Positions 35,278 through 44,290 are shown, counted from the first letter of the stretch. The stretch: 64,000 bases of DNA from Paenibacillus taichungensis (GCF_003287275.1 NZ_QEVW01000014.1:372001-436000); one strand, 5' to 3'. Notes: generated from the sequence alone by a model not told the origin. Numbers and translations are program-made.

Positions 35278-37044
35278 TCACCCTAGATTGATTTTCCGAA
35301 TCACTTCCAGTGGCACTTTCGGTTTACGGTCTTCCGTCAACAGACCATTAATCTCCTGCTGCACATCAGTGACTTGTGTATAACAATAGCCCGAGATATA
35401 GGGAATGGCTTTGATCGCTTCGGTGATGGAACGGAAACGTTCAATAAAGGCTTCAACCGAGTCCACCTGATTGCCATAACCCCAGCCTTTATCCGATTGA
35501 AAAGCAATACCGCCGAATTCACTGATGATAATGGGTTGTCCTTTATAGTGGTAACCTTCCGCAAAAGCAAACTTCCATCGATTGGAAGCAATCTTGTTAC
35601 TTACGATTAAGTCCTTATCCTGATACCGTTCCAGAAAAGCTTCTCCCGTCTCCACATAATCATGGATTGTCAAAATATCCGAAACTGTATGCTCCCATCC
35701 ATCGTTGGTAATGACCGGACGATACGGATCAATGGCTTTGGTCAGATGGTATATGGATTGCGTGAATTGCTGCTGCCTTACCTCGTGACCAATTGTCGGT
35801 ATTCCCCACGATTCATTAAATGGCACCCAGGTAATGATGCTGGGATGATTGTATTGCTGGGGAACAATTTCAAGCCATTCTTTGGTGAATCGGCTCACTG
35901 CCTCATCATTAAACTCGAAGGTTGCTGCCATCTCTGACCAGACCAACATGCCTTTCACATCACACCAATACAAAAAGCGTGGATCTTCCAGTTTCATATG
36001 TTTACGGATTCCGTTATATCCCATCTCGGTAATTTTATCGATATCCTCAATCAGTGCTTCCACTGAAGGTGGAGTCAAATGGCTCTCCGTCCAATAGCCC
36101 TGATCCAGAATCATTCTTTGGTACAATGGAGCATTGTTCAGCAGAATCTGCCCATTTTCAATCGATATTTTTCGCATACCAAAATAGGAATGAACCCGAT
36201 CGATTTCTTTCTCATCTTCGTACATCACAAACTCGATATCGTACAGGTTCGGTGAGTCCGGTGACCATAACGACTGTTTCCACGGACCGCCTGCTTCATG
36301 TTTAACACTGGCTTCCACGGTCATCCAGGGTCTGTCTGGAGATAGGCTGATGGTTTGCACATGCTGACCCTTCAGCTCAATCCGTGTCTCCAAACGCAAG
36401 TTGTTCTTGCCTTCGATCCCATTCAATTGAAAGTCCAAACGAATCATATGACGATCGATATCCGGTGTCATCTTAACTGCTTCAACCCTTGCTTCACTCA
36501 CATGCTCCAGCCAGACACTTTTCCATATCCCGGTGCTCTGCACATAAAAACATTCAAAATTGTCATCCACCCAGCGTTGTTTCCCCCGAGGCTGCATCGC
36601 GCTCTGACTGTCTTCTACTTCAAGAACAATATTGTTCTCCGAGCCGTAAGTGATATAAGGGGTAATGTCGAATGAAAACGCTGCATACCCTCCCTCATGT
36701 TCACCAACAACCGTTCCGTTCACCCAACATTTTGCGCGATAATCCACTCCCTGAAAATGCAGAATGCTCCGTTTTCCTTTTGCTTCTTCGGGAATCTGAA
36801 CACTTCTGCGGTACCAGACTAGAGGATGAAATGTCTCGATTCCGATACCGCTCGCTTGGGTCTCATACGTGAAGGGAACCTTGATTTTGGTCCCTTCCGG
36901 AAACTGATTCTGATCGTACCACTGCTCGCTTTCACCCGCCTGATTGTCATCAAAACTAAAATCCCATTCTCCATTCAAATCCAACCACTCATTGCGTACA
37001 AATTGCGGTCTTGGATAATCCTTGTTGTAAAATTTAGTTGTCAT
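35278..37044 (-). CDS. Glycoside hydrolase family 2 enzyme (first of tandem pair)
   Basis: 588 aa from ATG 37044 (MTTKFYNKDYPRPQF), with GGAGAG upstream; the frame from 37080 is longer but lacks a site. Same three-domain layout as its neighbour, with acid/base Glu in ITWVPFNESWGIP and nucleophile Glu in IIISEFGGIAF. The two proteins align along their length but clearly differ, so they have probably diverged to different linkages or sugars. Cytosolic, encoded between the permease genes and the second GH2. Confidence 0.88.
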   Translation of the reverse strand: MTTKFYNKDYPRPQFVRNEWLDLNGEWDFSFDDNQAGESEQWYDQNQFPEGTKIKVPFTYETQASGIGIETFHPLVWYRRSVQIPEEAKGKRSILHFQGVDYRAKCWVNGTVVGEHEGGYAAFSFDITPYITYGSENNIVLEVEDSQSAMQPRGKQRWVDDNFECFYVQSTGIWKSVWLEHVSEARVEAVKMTPDIDRHMIRLDFQLNGIEGKNNLRLETRIELKGQHVQTISLSPDRPWMTVEASVKHEAGGPWKQSLWSPDSPNLYDIEFVMYEDEKEIDRVHSYFGMRKISIENGQILLNNAPLYQRMILDQGYWTESHLTPPSVEALIEDIDKITEMGYNGIRKHMKLEDPRFLYWCDVKGMLVWSEMAATFEFNDEAVSRFTKEWLEIVPQQYNHPSIITWVPFNESWGIPTIGHEVRQQQFTQSIYHLTKAIDPYRPVITNDGWEHTVSDILTIHDYVETGEAFLERYQDKDLIVSNKIASNRWKFAFAEGYHYKGQPIIISEFGGIAFQSDKGWGYGNQVDSVEAFIERFRSITEAIKAIPYISGYCYTQVTDVQQEINGLLTEDRKPKVPLEVIRKINLG

Positions 37045-37095
37045 CTTGTTTCTCTCCGATCTCCTCTGTATTTGGCTCATAGGCCTGAAAAAGTG

Positions 37096-37902
37096 TTAAC
37101 CCTTAATACCGGACATGCTGATGCCTTTAACAATCTGTTTCTCAAAAATGATAAACAATATAATGATGGGAACAGAAGCCACGGCATTGATAACCATTGG
37201 TTTAACGTAATCTTCTGAATACTGGCCCATTAGCGTTGGGATCCCCATTGGCAGCGTAAACAGATTATCATCGGTTATGGATAGGAATGGCCATAGGAAA
37301 TTGTTCCACGAACCGATAAATGTAAGAATTGCCATGGATGCCATGGCCGGACGTGTCAAAGGCAGCATGATGCTGGTAAAGATTCGCCAAAAGCCTCCAC
37401 CGTCAATTTGCACACTCTCCAGCAGATCATTGGGAACGCCATCGAAGAAGCTTTTGAGTACTATGACAGCTACAGGTGAAGCCAATGCAGGAATAATCAA
37501 CCCACTGTATGAGTTCAGCAAATGCAAATCCTTGGCTACCTGATAGAGTGGAATAATGGTAGCTTCTCCGGGGATAAGTAATCCACCAAGAATAAAAAAG
37601 AATACAAAGGTACGGAAACGGAACGGCACTTTGGAGAGAGCGAATCCGGCCATCGCCGCGAAAATAACAGTCAATACAGTCACAACCACTGCGACAAACA
37701 AACTGTTAACCACCCACTGTGACAGCTTTGTCGTTGTCAGAATTTCGTTATAGACGGCAAGTGAGTATGGCGGTTTAAACCAGTCAAGGACCGTAATAAT
37801 CTTCATGCCTTCTTCTTTGATGGAGACCATCAGCATCCACACAAGTGGGGCCGCAAACATAACCGCCATCAACGCAGAACCGGTGCGATATAACCATTTC
37901 AT
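37096..37902 (-). CDS. Carbohydrate ABC transporter permease (MalG/MsmG-like)
   Basis: 268 aa with six membrane segments. The EAA-like loop is ESVQIDGGGFWRIFTSIMLPLTRPAMASM, where the canonical EAA is replaced by ESV, and the C-terminus is FEKQIVKGISMSGIKG, typical of CUT1 MalG-type permeases. The start codon shares one base with the stop of the preceding permease gene, so the two are coupled. Its ATPase is not encoded here, probably MsmX. Confidence 0.88.
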   Translation of the reverse strand: MKWLYRTGSALMAVMFAAPLVWMLMVSIKEEGMKIITVLDWFKPPYSLAVYNEILTTTKLSQWVVNSLFVAVVVTVLTVIFAAMAGFALSKVPFRFRTFVFFFILGGLLIPGEATIIPLYQVAKDLHLLNSYSGLIIPALASPVAVIVLKSFFDGVPNDLLESVQIDGGGFWRIFTSIMLPLTRPAMASMAILTFIGSWNNFLWPFLSITDDNLFTLPMGIPTLMGQYSEDYVKPMVINAVASVPIIILFIIFEKQIVKGISMSGIKG

Positions 37903-38792
37903 CAGTATTCCGCCCCTTTCCGGTTAGTCATCCAGTATTGCAGCGCCGACAGCACCAGCAGGATCACGAATAAAATATAGGACATCGTTGCGGCATAACC
38001 CAGGTTGTTGTTCTTGAATCCGGTCTGATAGATTAACTGAATAATCGGACGTGTCTGATCCAGGGGTCCCCCGCCTGTAATGACATAAATCTGCATAAAG
38101 ACCTTGTAAGAAGCGATGATCTGCAACATGGTAATGGTTTTGGTCAGTGGTTTCAGATAAGGAAGAGTAATCCTCCAAAATATTTGTGTGTCACTCGCAC
38201 CATCCAGCCTTGCTGCTTCATAAATTTCATCCGGTATTTCCTGCATGGCGGAAAGATACAAAATAAAGTTAAATCCGACTGTCCACCACAAGGTAATTAC
38301 GGTAATAACGACCCATGCGAGCCCTGTTTCCGTCAACCAGAAAATCTCGGCATTTTGAGGCAATAACCTGACAAGGTGCAGGACGGAATTGACAAATCCC
38401 GTATAAGGCTGAAATACGAATAAACCCAGATAAGCTGCGACGGCGACGGAGAGTACGCTAGGTATAAAGAAGATGATACGGTAGAACTTTTGTAATGACG
38501 ATTTTCGGTTAGCTATCAAAGCCAGCAGAATCGCGAGGATAATCATGGTCGGTGTACTCAAGAAAACAAAGAAGGTTGAATGCCAGATTGCTTCCCATAC
38601 CTCTCTGTCCTGAAAAACCTTTCGGAAGTTATCCAGGCCAACAAAATCCATTTTCTTGATCAGCGTCCATTTGTAGAACGTCATCTCCACACCTTTAATC
38701 ATGGGCCAGATCGTAAATAAACCATAAATAATTAAGAATGGAAGCAGAAATACCAGCGCTTGCATATCCGCTCTCATTTTTTTGATCTTCAT
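37902..38792 (-). CDS. Sugar ABC transporter permease (MalF/UgpA-like)
   Basis: About 296 aa from ATG 38792 (MKIKKMRADMQ), with AAGGGGAG upstream. N-terminal helix FLLPFLIIYGLFTIWPMIKGVEMTFYKW is characteristic of MalF/UgpA/MsmF permeases, and the EAA loop is EAARLDGASDTQIFWRITLPYLKPLT. About six helices. Forms the import channel with the downstream MalG-type permease. Confidence 0.88.
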   Translation of the reverse strand: MKIKKMRADMQALVFLLPFLIIYGLFTIWPMIKGVEMTFYKWTLIKKMDFVGLDNFRKVFQDREVWEAIWHSTFFVFLSTPTMIILAILLALIANRKSSLQKFYRIIFFIPSVLSVAVAAYLGLFVFQPYTGFVNSVLHLVRLLPQNAEIFWLTETGLAWVVITVITLWWTVGFNFILYLSAMQEIPDEIYEAARLDGASDTQIFWRITLPYLKPLTKTITMLQIIASYKVFMQIYVITGGGPLDQTRPIIQLIYQTGFKNNNLGYAATMSYILFVILLVLSALQYWMTNRKGAEY

Positions 38793-38811
38793 ATGCGTCT
38801 CCCCTTTGATT

Positions 38812-38868
38812 GGCACGCAAGCCGGCGATTTCTTATTTAGAGATGGTGAATACGCAGGCTTGCGTGAC
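38812..38868 (-). other. Intercistronic stem-loop after the binding-protein gene
   Basis: CACGCAAGCC (38814-38823) and GGCTTGCGTG (38857-38866) form a perfect 10-bp stem between the solute-binding-protein gene and the first permease gene. It has no T-run. Such stems usually stabilise the upstream binding-protein mRNA and lower permease expression. Confidence 0.6.
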
Positions 38869-38879
38869 CCGTCTTCCTT

Positions 38880-40172
38880 CTATTCGCTCACTATTTTCTG
38901 AATGGCGGTCTCCATGTTGTTCATGGCATCTGCTGGGGTCATTTTGTTCATCCATACTTCATTCAGAAATTTAAAGGCAGCTTCATCGCGGATTTGTGCA
39001 TTTTTGGTAGAATGTTTGCTGAATTTAACTACACTTGCAACTTCGGAATAATCACTGCGGTATGGCAGATCCTTGAATTCCTGTTTTTCCAGCACGGATG
39101 GCTTGGAAGGGATATGTCCGGCCTTCGCCCAGACCTGACCATTGTCAGCAACCCAGTCGGCAAAAACCATCGCGGCTTTGCGCTTAGCCGGGTCTTCATC
39201 CTTAGTCAGTGGCAAAACAATGGTATGGGAATCTCCCCACGTAGCTTCCTGGTCGTAGAATTTTGGGATAGGCATAGCTCCAAACTCAAGTCCTTTGGTG
39301 GATTCCCACGTTCCTGTCGTCCAGACCCCTGTCATGATAATAGCGGCTGTTCCACTTTGAAAATTTTTATAGAAGTCCGGATCATTTTTCTTGATATAAC
39401 CTTCGGTATAGAGCTTCTGGATATAGTCAGCAGCTTTGATGCCTTTCTCTTTGTCAATGGCTGCGGACTTCAGATCATCCGACACCACATCGTTGCCACC
39501 CAACTGGGAGTACAGCGACCACCACAAGCGGTAAGGGTCATCATTATTATTGGATAATGCAAACGGGGTTGTTTTAGCAGGCAGCTTCTCTTTTAAAGTT
39601 TGAAGAAAACTCATAAACCCGTCAGCAGATTGCTCCAAAATCGGTTTTCCGTCTTCACCAAGCAAGCCTGCATCTTTCAAAAGTTTTTTGTTGTAGAACA
39701 TGATAAAGGGATGTGTATCAATGGGGACTGCATAATGTTGACCTTCTACGGTAACCGCATCCAAAAGATTCTGGTTATAGGTGCTCCAGTCCACACCTGC
39801 ATCCGTAGCCGGAGTATCAAGTTCTGTGACAACCCCCTGATTGATCAGGTCGGGAAGTCTGGAGGAATGGGAAATCCCAATGTCCGGTCCATTGCCGTTA
39901 CCCACAGCAGTTACGAGCTTCGTATAATACTCACCCCAGGCCAATTTGGTATTTTTGACTTCAATGTCCGGATGGCTTTTGTTGAATTCATCGACTAGAG
40001 TCTGCATGTTGGCACCATCACCGCCATCGAACAATGTCCAGAAGGACAATGTCACTTTTCCTTCACCGGAGCCATTATCAACCGCCTCGTTACTGCCTCC
40101 GCTACATGCACTTAAAACGGTTGAGAATGAGAGCAATAATGTCAGTGCTAACCTACAGATCTTTTTTTTCAT
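38880..40172 (-). CDS. Extracellular sugar-binding lipoprotein (MsmE-type)
   Basis: 430 aa. Lipoprotein signal ends TVLSAC near residue 22. Family 1 extracellular solute-binding features: VTLSFWTLFDGGDGANMQTLVDEFNKSHPDIEV, IGISHSSRLPDL and the C-terminal FLNEVWMNKMTPADAM. It binds oligosaccharide outside the cell for the MalF/MalG-type permeases encoded downstream. AAAGGGG precedes the ATG. First gene of the six-gene operon, behind a sigma-A promoter that overlaps a perfect cre site. Confidence 0.9.
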   Translation of the reverse strand: MKKKICRLALTLLLSFSTVLSACSGGSNEAVDNGSGEGKVTLSFWTLFDGGDGANMQTLVDEFNKSHPDIEVKNTKLAWGEYYTKLVTAVGNGNGPDIGISHSSRLPDLINQGVVTELDTPATDAGVDWSTYNQNLLDAVTVEGQHYAVPIDTHPFIMFYNKKLLKDAGLLGEDGKPILEQSADGFMSFLQTLKEKLPAKTTPFALSNNNDDPYRLWWSLYSQLGGNDVVSDDLKSAAIDKEKGIKAADYIQKLYTEGYIKKNDPDFYKNFQSGTAAIIMTGVWTTGTWESTKGLEFGAMPIPKFYDQEATWGDSHTIVLPLTKDEDPAKRKAAMVFADWVADNGQVWAKAGHIPSKPSVLEKQEFKDLPYRSDYSEVASVVKFSKHSTKNAQIRDEAAFKFLNEVWMNKMTPADAMNNMETAIQKIVSE

Positions 40173-40250
40173 GCGAGTATCCCCTTTACTCTAATTTGTA
40201 GATACAAACGATATAATTGTTTTATTACATTATTACTGTATCTATAGGGG

Positions 40251-40287
40251 ATTATATAAGGGTAATCACCTCTTGTCAACGCTTTCA
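40251..40287 (-). promoter_or_regulatory. Sigma-A promoter with overlapping perfect CcpA cre site
   Basis: On the minus strand TTGACA (40274-40279) and TATAAT (40251-40256) are spaced 17 bp. TGAAAGCGTTGACA (40274-40287) matches the cre consensus TGWAANCGNTNNCA at all constrained positions and covers the -35. CcpA binding here should block transcription of the whole sugar operon when a preferred sugar is present. Confidence 0.85.
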
Positions 40288-40370
40288 AACATATTTAATG
40301 TAATTATCAAATAAAAAAAGACCTTAGTTACATAATATCTGCAACCAAGATCTTTCTTCCTCATTTCATT

Positions 40371-41300
40371 CTAATGAATGGCATAATGTACAGTCATCTT
40401 AATATTTTGGTCATAATCTCCAAATTGTCGACCAAATAGATTTACGCCACCTTGATGAACCGCATCCGGTTTGATACCGATTCGCACCCTTAACTTATGG
40501 CTGTTTTGAAGATTAAGCTGAGCCAGATCAACTGCTGAAATTTTCTCCATATCCAGCGTCGTCTTGTTTTTGTCCACTCTCCATGTCTTTAATAAACCAT
40601 ACTGTGTTGACCATTCAAACCACCACGCTGGGTTGAGCTTTCCGCGCCGATCTCCAAAGTCACCAGGACATGTCCACATACCAATTTCCACACCGTTAAT
40701 CCATACAGAGATATCGGAAGGCCAATTATGATCATAGTTTGGTGCTTCAGAACATATTTCCATGGACAGTTCCAATGATTCGATTACCGCTTCTGCCGGA
40801 ATCTCCAGTGGCATCAAATATTCGACATAACCCTTACGAAACCACATAATTTGCGCTCCCACATGCTTCGGATGATAAAAACTGGCGGGTTCATCTTCAC
40901 GAATGATCATGCCCTCACCATTCGCCATGCCGCAAGTGGGTGACACTTCACAATCACTATAATGACCGATAGGCATATCCACTTCGTACACCTGGATATC
41001 GCCTTTGGGAATTGCTTTCTCCAGGTTAAGAGCAATATGAATATCATCGTAATTGCGGCTGCATACCTTCATCGCCCCTCGAGAGGCAGGCAGCAATTCC
41101 GTATTGATCAGCCTTGCAGCTTCCAACACCTTGATGTTGCTGGCTACCGTGGATACTGGAAGTTTGAGAGCTTCCGCGATTTCAACGATATTCAGGTTTT
41201 GGGAGATCAGCAGTCGTAGAATATCCACTCTGGATCGAGTCGACAACGCATGCGTGACCATGACCAGCTCATCCGGATTATCAAAACTCAGCTCAAGCAT
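40371..41300 (-). CDS. ArsR-type HTH regulator with large C-terminal domain
   Basis: 309 aa, far longer than plain ArsR proteins. Winged helix at residues about 10-90: VTHALSTRSRVDILRLLISQNLNIVEIAEALKLPVSTVASNIKVLEAARLI. Residues 100-305 form an unrecognised beta-rich domain with a repeated Trp/His pattern (PASFYHPKHVGAQIMWF, ISVWINGVEIGMWTCPGDFGD), perhaps a carbohydrate-sensing sandwich. GAGGTGG precedes ATG 41300. A TTAAAC-N5-GTTTAA palindrome lies upstream. It directly precedes the sugar operon on the same strand and may regulate it. Confidence 0.82.
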   Translation of the reverse strand: MLELSFDNPDELVMVTHALSTRSRVDILRLLISQNLNIVEIAEALKLPVSTVASNIKVLEAARLINTELLPASRGAMKVCSRNYDDIHIALNLEKAIPKGDIQVYEVDMPIGHYSDCEVSPTCGMANGEGMIIREDEPASFYHPKHVGAQIMWFRKGYVEYLMPLEIPAEAVIESLELSMEICSEAPNYDHNWPSDISVWINGVEIGMWTCPGDFGDRRGKLNPAWWFEWSTQYGLLKTWRVDKNKTTLDMEKISAVDLAQLNLQNSHKLRVRIGIKPDAVHQGGVNLFGRQFGDYDQNIKMTVHYAIH

Positions 41301-41338
41301 TCGTTCACCACCTCTTATGTATTTATGAAACAGGAAAT

Positions 41339-41355
41339 TTAAACGTAAAGTTTAA
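41339..41355. promoter_or_regulatory. Palindromic candidate operator upstream of the ArsR-type gene
   Basis: TTAAAC (41339-41344) and GTTTAA (41350-41355) form a 6-bp inverted repeat with 5-base spacer, 39 bp before the ArsR-type start. Autoregulation is inferred. Confidence 0.5.
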
Positions 41356-41413
41356 TTCAGTCGATAATATTGTAACAAAACATTTATTTTGTATCAAATT
41401 GCTTTTTACTTCA

Positions 41414-42877
41414 TCATTCTTCTTCATTTTTCCCGATCAGATCCTGCAAACGATTACTGGAATGGTTGATTTCTCCCATTAATGCATACATGATATCCAT
41501 ATTGCTTTCCTGCTCCTGCGTTGTTGCCAGCACATCCTCCGTCGCTGCTGCATGCTTCTGCGAGATAGCTGATATATGATCCACTTGTTGGCGGACTCGA
41601 TTAAAAATCAGACTCATCTGATCGGTCATATCCATTTCCTTCGCTATGTATTGATCAATATGCTCAAACGTAGACTTGATATGGTCAAAGCTCTCAAGTA
41701 CCTGACTGGAGATGGCTTTACCTTCTTGTACTGCTTCACTTCCGTTAGTCGCTTTTTCAACTACAAGCTGTGTCTTACGCTTGATATTATGAATAATTTC
41801 GTCGATCTGTTTAACCGTGTTGGAGCACTCCTGCGCGAGCTTTTTGACCTCATTGGCTACGACGGCAAACCCCGCTCCTGTTTCCCCTGCTCTGGAGGCT
41901 TCAATATTTGCGTTTAAGGCTAGCAGGTTGGTCTGATCAGAGATTTGGTTGATGGCTGTCAGGAAGGTATTCACTTCATCCATGCTTTTGTTCAATTCCT
42001 CAACGGTCGTCATTGACTCTGTAACTGTGACATTAATAATAGTCATCTGATTGCCCATTTGAACAATTCGATCCGAGCTTTGGCGAACAACCAGACCATT
42101 TTGTTCTGAGATGTCGGCGAGCCGATGTGACATTTGGTTGATTTCGGACATTTTCCCATCAGCTTTGTTTACCTCCTCACTAATTTGTGCAATGCTCCCG
42201 GATTGATCGCGTATGCCTTCCGTCACTTCCTGAATATTCGCGGTTATCGTATTACTCATGTTTTTCAACATTTGAATATCGTTATTGCAGCTGGCAATAT
42301 CCGTGTTCAGCATAGATGTATTTTCGCGAACGGCTCTTACCATAGTATCCAGTGCTATCACAAGCTCTCTCGCTTCCGCTTCCTTGTTAAGAGCCACCTG
42401 AATCAGATCTCTGCCACGTTTGCAGACAAAATATAGAGCAACGATCGTCAGTTCGATAAACCCAATCGTCATGAAAAAAGTCGAATCATATTGCTGATGG
42501 CCTGAATAATAAATCACAATATAAGCAATGTTGTACATCGCCCCAAACCCGTATAGCAGAACTCTATTCAAATAAAGAGAGATCACACAGAGAACAACCA
42601 TAATGAGCATGCCTGCAGCAGGTGATTCAATATATGGCGTCGTACAGGTCAGTATGGCAATCATCAGAACGACCATCGTCAAGACTGTTTTTTTGCGAAT
42701 AATCAATACAGTAGCAATAGACAGCTCAATTAACAGTGAGAACACGACTTCGAGTTGAACCTTATTGCTCGCAATGAAGAAACAGAATGATAACAGGGTT
42801 AACCATAAAATCGTAACGATAATTTTGTTTATTTTGATTGTATTGCTTCTAAAAAAGCTGTTGTGCATGATGCTCAT
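41414..42877 (-). CDS. Methyl-accepting chemotaxis protein without external sensor domain
   Basis: 487 aa. About six membrane segments occupy residues 18-165, with no sizeable extracellular loop. There is no clear HAMP domain; the cytoplasmic part starts with a coiled coil. The signalling tip is unmistakable: [40 protein letters not shown]. The protein should relay a membrane-sensed cue to CheA/CheW. It is translated after a 26-aa peptide whose stop codon overlaps its ribosome site region (GAGGGGGAG), and two membrane-protein genes lie upstream in the same operon. Confidence 0.85.
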   Translation of the reverse strand: MSIMHNSFFRSNTIKINKIIVTILWLTLLSFCFFIASNKVQLEVVFSLLIELSIATVLIIRKKTVLTMVVLMIAILTCTTPYIESPAAGMLIMVVLCVISLYLNRVLLYGFGAMYNIAYIVIYYSGHQQYDSTFFMTIGFIELTIVALYFVCKRGRDLIQVALNKEAEARELVIALDTMVRAVRENTSMLNTDIASCNNDIQMLKNMSNTITANIQEVTEGIRDQSGSIAQISEEVNKADGKMSEINQMSHRLADISEQNGLVVRQSSDRIVQMGNQMTIINVTVTESMTTVEELNKSMDEVNTFLTAINQISDQTNLLALNANIEASRAGETGAGFAVVANEVKKLAQECSNTVKQIDEIIHNIKRKTQLVVEKATNGSEAVQEGKAISSQVLESFDHIKSTFEHIDQYIAKEMDMTDQMSLIFNRVRQQVDHISAISQKHAAATEDVLATTQEQESNMDIMYALMGEINHSSNRLQDLIGKNEEE

Positions 42878-42890
42878 GTTTTGCTCCCCC

Positions 42891-42971
42891 TCAGCGACTT
42901 GTGAACTTCTCTTTGATGATTTTTATCAGAATTAGACAGATATTAAGCAGGATTACATACCATAGTTCCAT
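42891..42971 (-). CDS. 26-aa hydrophobic small protein, upstream of the chemoreceptor gene
   Basis: Minus-strand ATG 42971 to TGA 42891-42893 encodes [20 protein letters not shown] followed by EKFTSR. A strong ribosome site, GGAGGG, lies 6 bases before the ATG, within the last codons of the 237-aa gene; the stop touches the ribosome site of the chemoreceptor gene. Residues 4-19 form one membrane helix, with a basic C-terminal tail. A start six bases earlier (ATG 42977) is in frame but too close to the site. No family is recognised. It could be a small membrane regulator or signal peptide of the operon. Confidence 0.6.
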   Translation of the reverse strand: MELWYVILLNICLILIKIIKEKFTSR

Positions 42972-42973
42972 GT

Positions 42974-43648
42974 TCATCCCTCCGTTACAGGCTCTTTTTT
43001 CTTATGAAGCATCATCCATACCCCGATAAGACAAAACAATACACTGCACCCCATGCCAAAGCAGGCACTCGTGTTTATTGCATGAGGTGAGCCTTCCATC
43101 GTCAGCAACGTGGCTTGAGTAACAACAATGGATACCATGGCATCGGTAAAGTTAATCATTTTTAATGTGGAGATCAAGGGATTTTTCAAATGCCGGTTAG
43201 CTATTGTTCCGGAAATACCAAAAGCCAGTTTGGTAAAAGCAACGGCGGCTACAAGGTACACGATGTAACCTTTAAATACAAAAGTGTCACCAAGCAGATA
43301 CATCCTTAGACAAACCAACAGATAGGAAACGCCCAGTATGCATAACAGAATTCCTCCACGTTTATAGACTTGAATCTCCAATATATACCTTTCCTGCGGG
43401 GATTCGATTCTTTTGGCTACGTTATATTGATGAAGTACTTGTGCTCTGGCGACACAAAGGATCAGATAATATACCGCATTCGTAATAAACCATCCGGAAA
43501 AGAGATATAAACCAAGGGTTAACTTGCCTATGCCGATCAATGCGTTGATGACAAGAGATGCAGCGTTAGACATGGCAGCTCGATCTTGCTTGTTTCCGAG
43601 GTAATGAACAAAGATTGCCTTAATATATATCTTCCTTTCCGAATGCAT
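42974..43648 (-). CDS. Conserved membrane protein, CDF-like N-terminus
   Basis: 224 aa from ATG 43648 (MHSERKIYIKAIF), five bases after the upstream stop; a longer frame from 43687 overlaps the preceding gene. About six hydrophobic segments. The first, NAASLVINALIGIGKLTLGLYLFSGW, resembles the first helix of cation diffusion facilitators, but the HxxxD metal sites are not seen, so zinc transport is not supported. Function unknown. Its last codons contain the ribosome site of the 26-aa peptide. Confidence 0.7.
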   Translation of the reverse strand: MHSERKIYIKAIFVHYLGNKQDRAAMSNAASLVINALIGIGKLTLGLYLFSGWFITNAVYYLILCVARAQVLHQYNVAKRIESPQERYILEIQVYKRGGILLCILGVSYLLVCLRMYLLGDTFVFKGYIVYLVAAVAFTKLAFGISGTIANRHLKNPLISTLKMINFTDAMVSIVVTQATLLTMEGSPHAINTSACFGMGCSVLFCLIGVWMMLHKKKEPVTEG

Positions 43649-43653
43649 TTTTC

Positions 43654-44187
43654 TTACTTGGCCAGCAAACCATTGGCCTTCTCGCATACTTCATAGATTT
43701 CGTCGTATTTCTTGTCAATAAAAGGTGTTACTTTATCTGTCTTTTTCCGTCGAATACCATTGAAACTGAAATACGGAATGATCCAGCCCGCAAAACCGGG
43801 AATGGCAAGAATGACAGACAGTGGCAGCATATTGTCCAGATAGGCAAACACGGAACCAGCCATACATGCCGTTCCCAAGAGACCGATCCCATAGGCAACG
43901 ATAGAAGCACTCGTAAGCTTCGAGCGTTCCAACGTTTCAATGTCAGTCACACAGGCTTCAAACTGCCGCTGAAGACGAGTCAGCTCCGCTTTATTGCGGA
44001 TTTTGCGATCACGCTTGAATTTCATTGTTACAGAACCCACATTCTGAAACGGCGTCGAGGTTCCTTCCAACATCCAGCCAAAATGGGTATAGCCATCGGC
44101 ATAGACGGACTCGGAGTCCTGTTTTACCGTAATGTCCTTGTATTCATAGCCTATAAAGTTATGTTCATTTTTCGTTAGCTCTTTCAT
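43654..44187 (-). CDS. Conserved membrane protein, 177 aa, unknown function
   Basis: Residues 1-85 are hydrophilic with a beta-rich start (FIGYEYKDITVKQDSESVYADGY) and a helix ELTRLQRQFEACVTDIETLERSK. Two membrane helices follow near 94-115 and 118-140, then a charged tail. Similar proteins occur beside the CDF-like protein in other Firmicutes, as far as I recall. It is the first gene of the operon ending with the chemoreceptor, and three 11-bp boxes lie upstream at 44251-44283. I do not know its function. Confidence 0.72.
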   Translation of the reverse strand: MKELTKNEHNFIGYEYKDITVKQDSESVYADGYTHFGWMLEGTSTPFQNVGSVTMKFKRDRKIRNKAELTRLQRQFEACVTDIETLERSKLTSASIVAYGIGLLGTACMAGSVFAYLDNMLPLSVILAIPGFAGWIIPYFSFNGIRRKKTDKVTPFIDKKYDEIYEVCEKANGLLAK

Positions 44188-44239
44188 GGCTTTTCAACAC
44201 TCCTTCAACTTTTTTCTTCACCCTGTATTGGATGTTCCT

Positions 44240-44283
44240 ATCGTAGTGGTAAATTGTTTATAAGTTGCTTATAAAATGTTAAC
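44240..44283 (-). promoter_or_regulatory. Promoter region with three tandem 11-bp boxes (response-regulator site candidate)
   Basis: On the plus strand three 11-mers stand end to end: AAATTGTTTAT (44251-44261), AAGTTGCTTAT (44262-44272) and AAAATGTTAAC (44273-44283). Reading minus, a TACGAT -10 (44240-44245) lies such that the boxes overlap the -35. The first box is identical to one at 46145-46155 upstream of the adjacent response-regulator gene. Tandem 11-bp spacing is typical of OmpR/PhoB-family binding. Confidence 0.68.
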
Positions 44284-44290
44284 GAAATAT

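Noticed and set aside
42891-42971. Reading the 26-aa peptide as an Agr-type autoinducer precursor
   Set aside because: No AgrB-like processing protease is nearby and there is no typical acidic tail; a membrane peptide of unknown role is the safer statement.
42974-43648. Calling the 224-aa protein a zinc CDF transporter
   Set aside because: Only the first helix resembles CDF; the metal-binding His/Asp residues are not seen.
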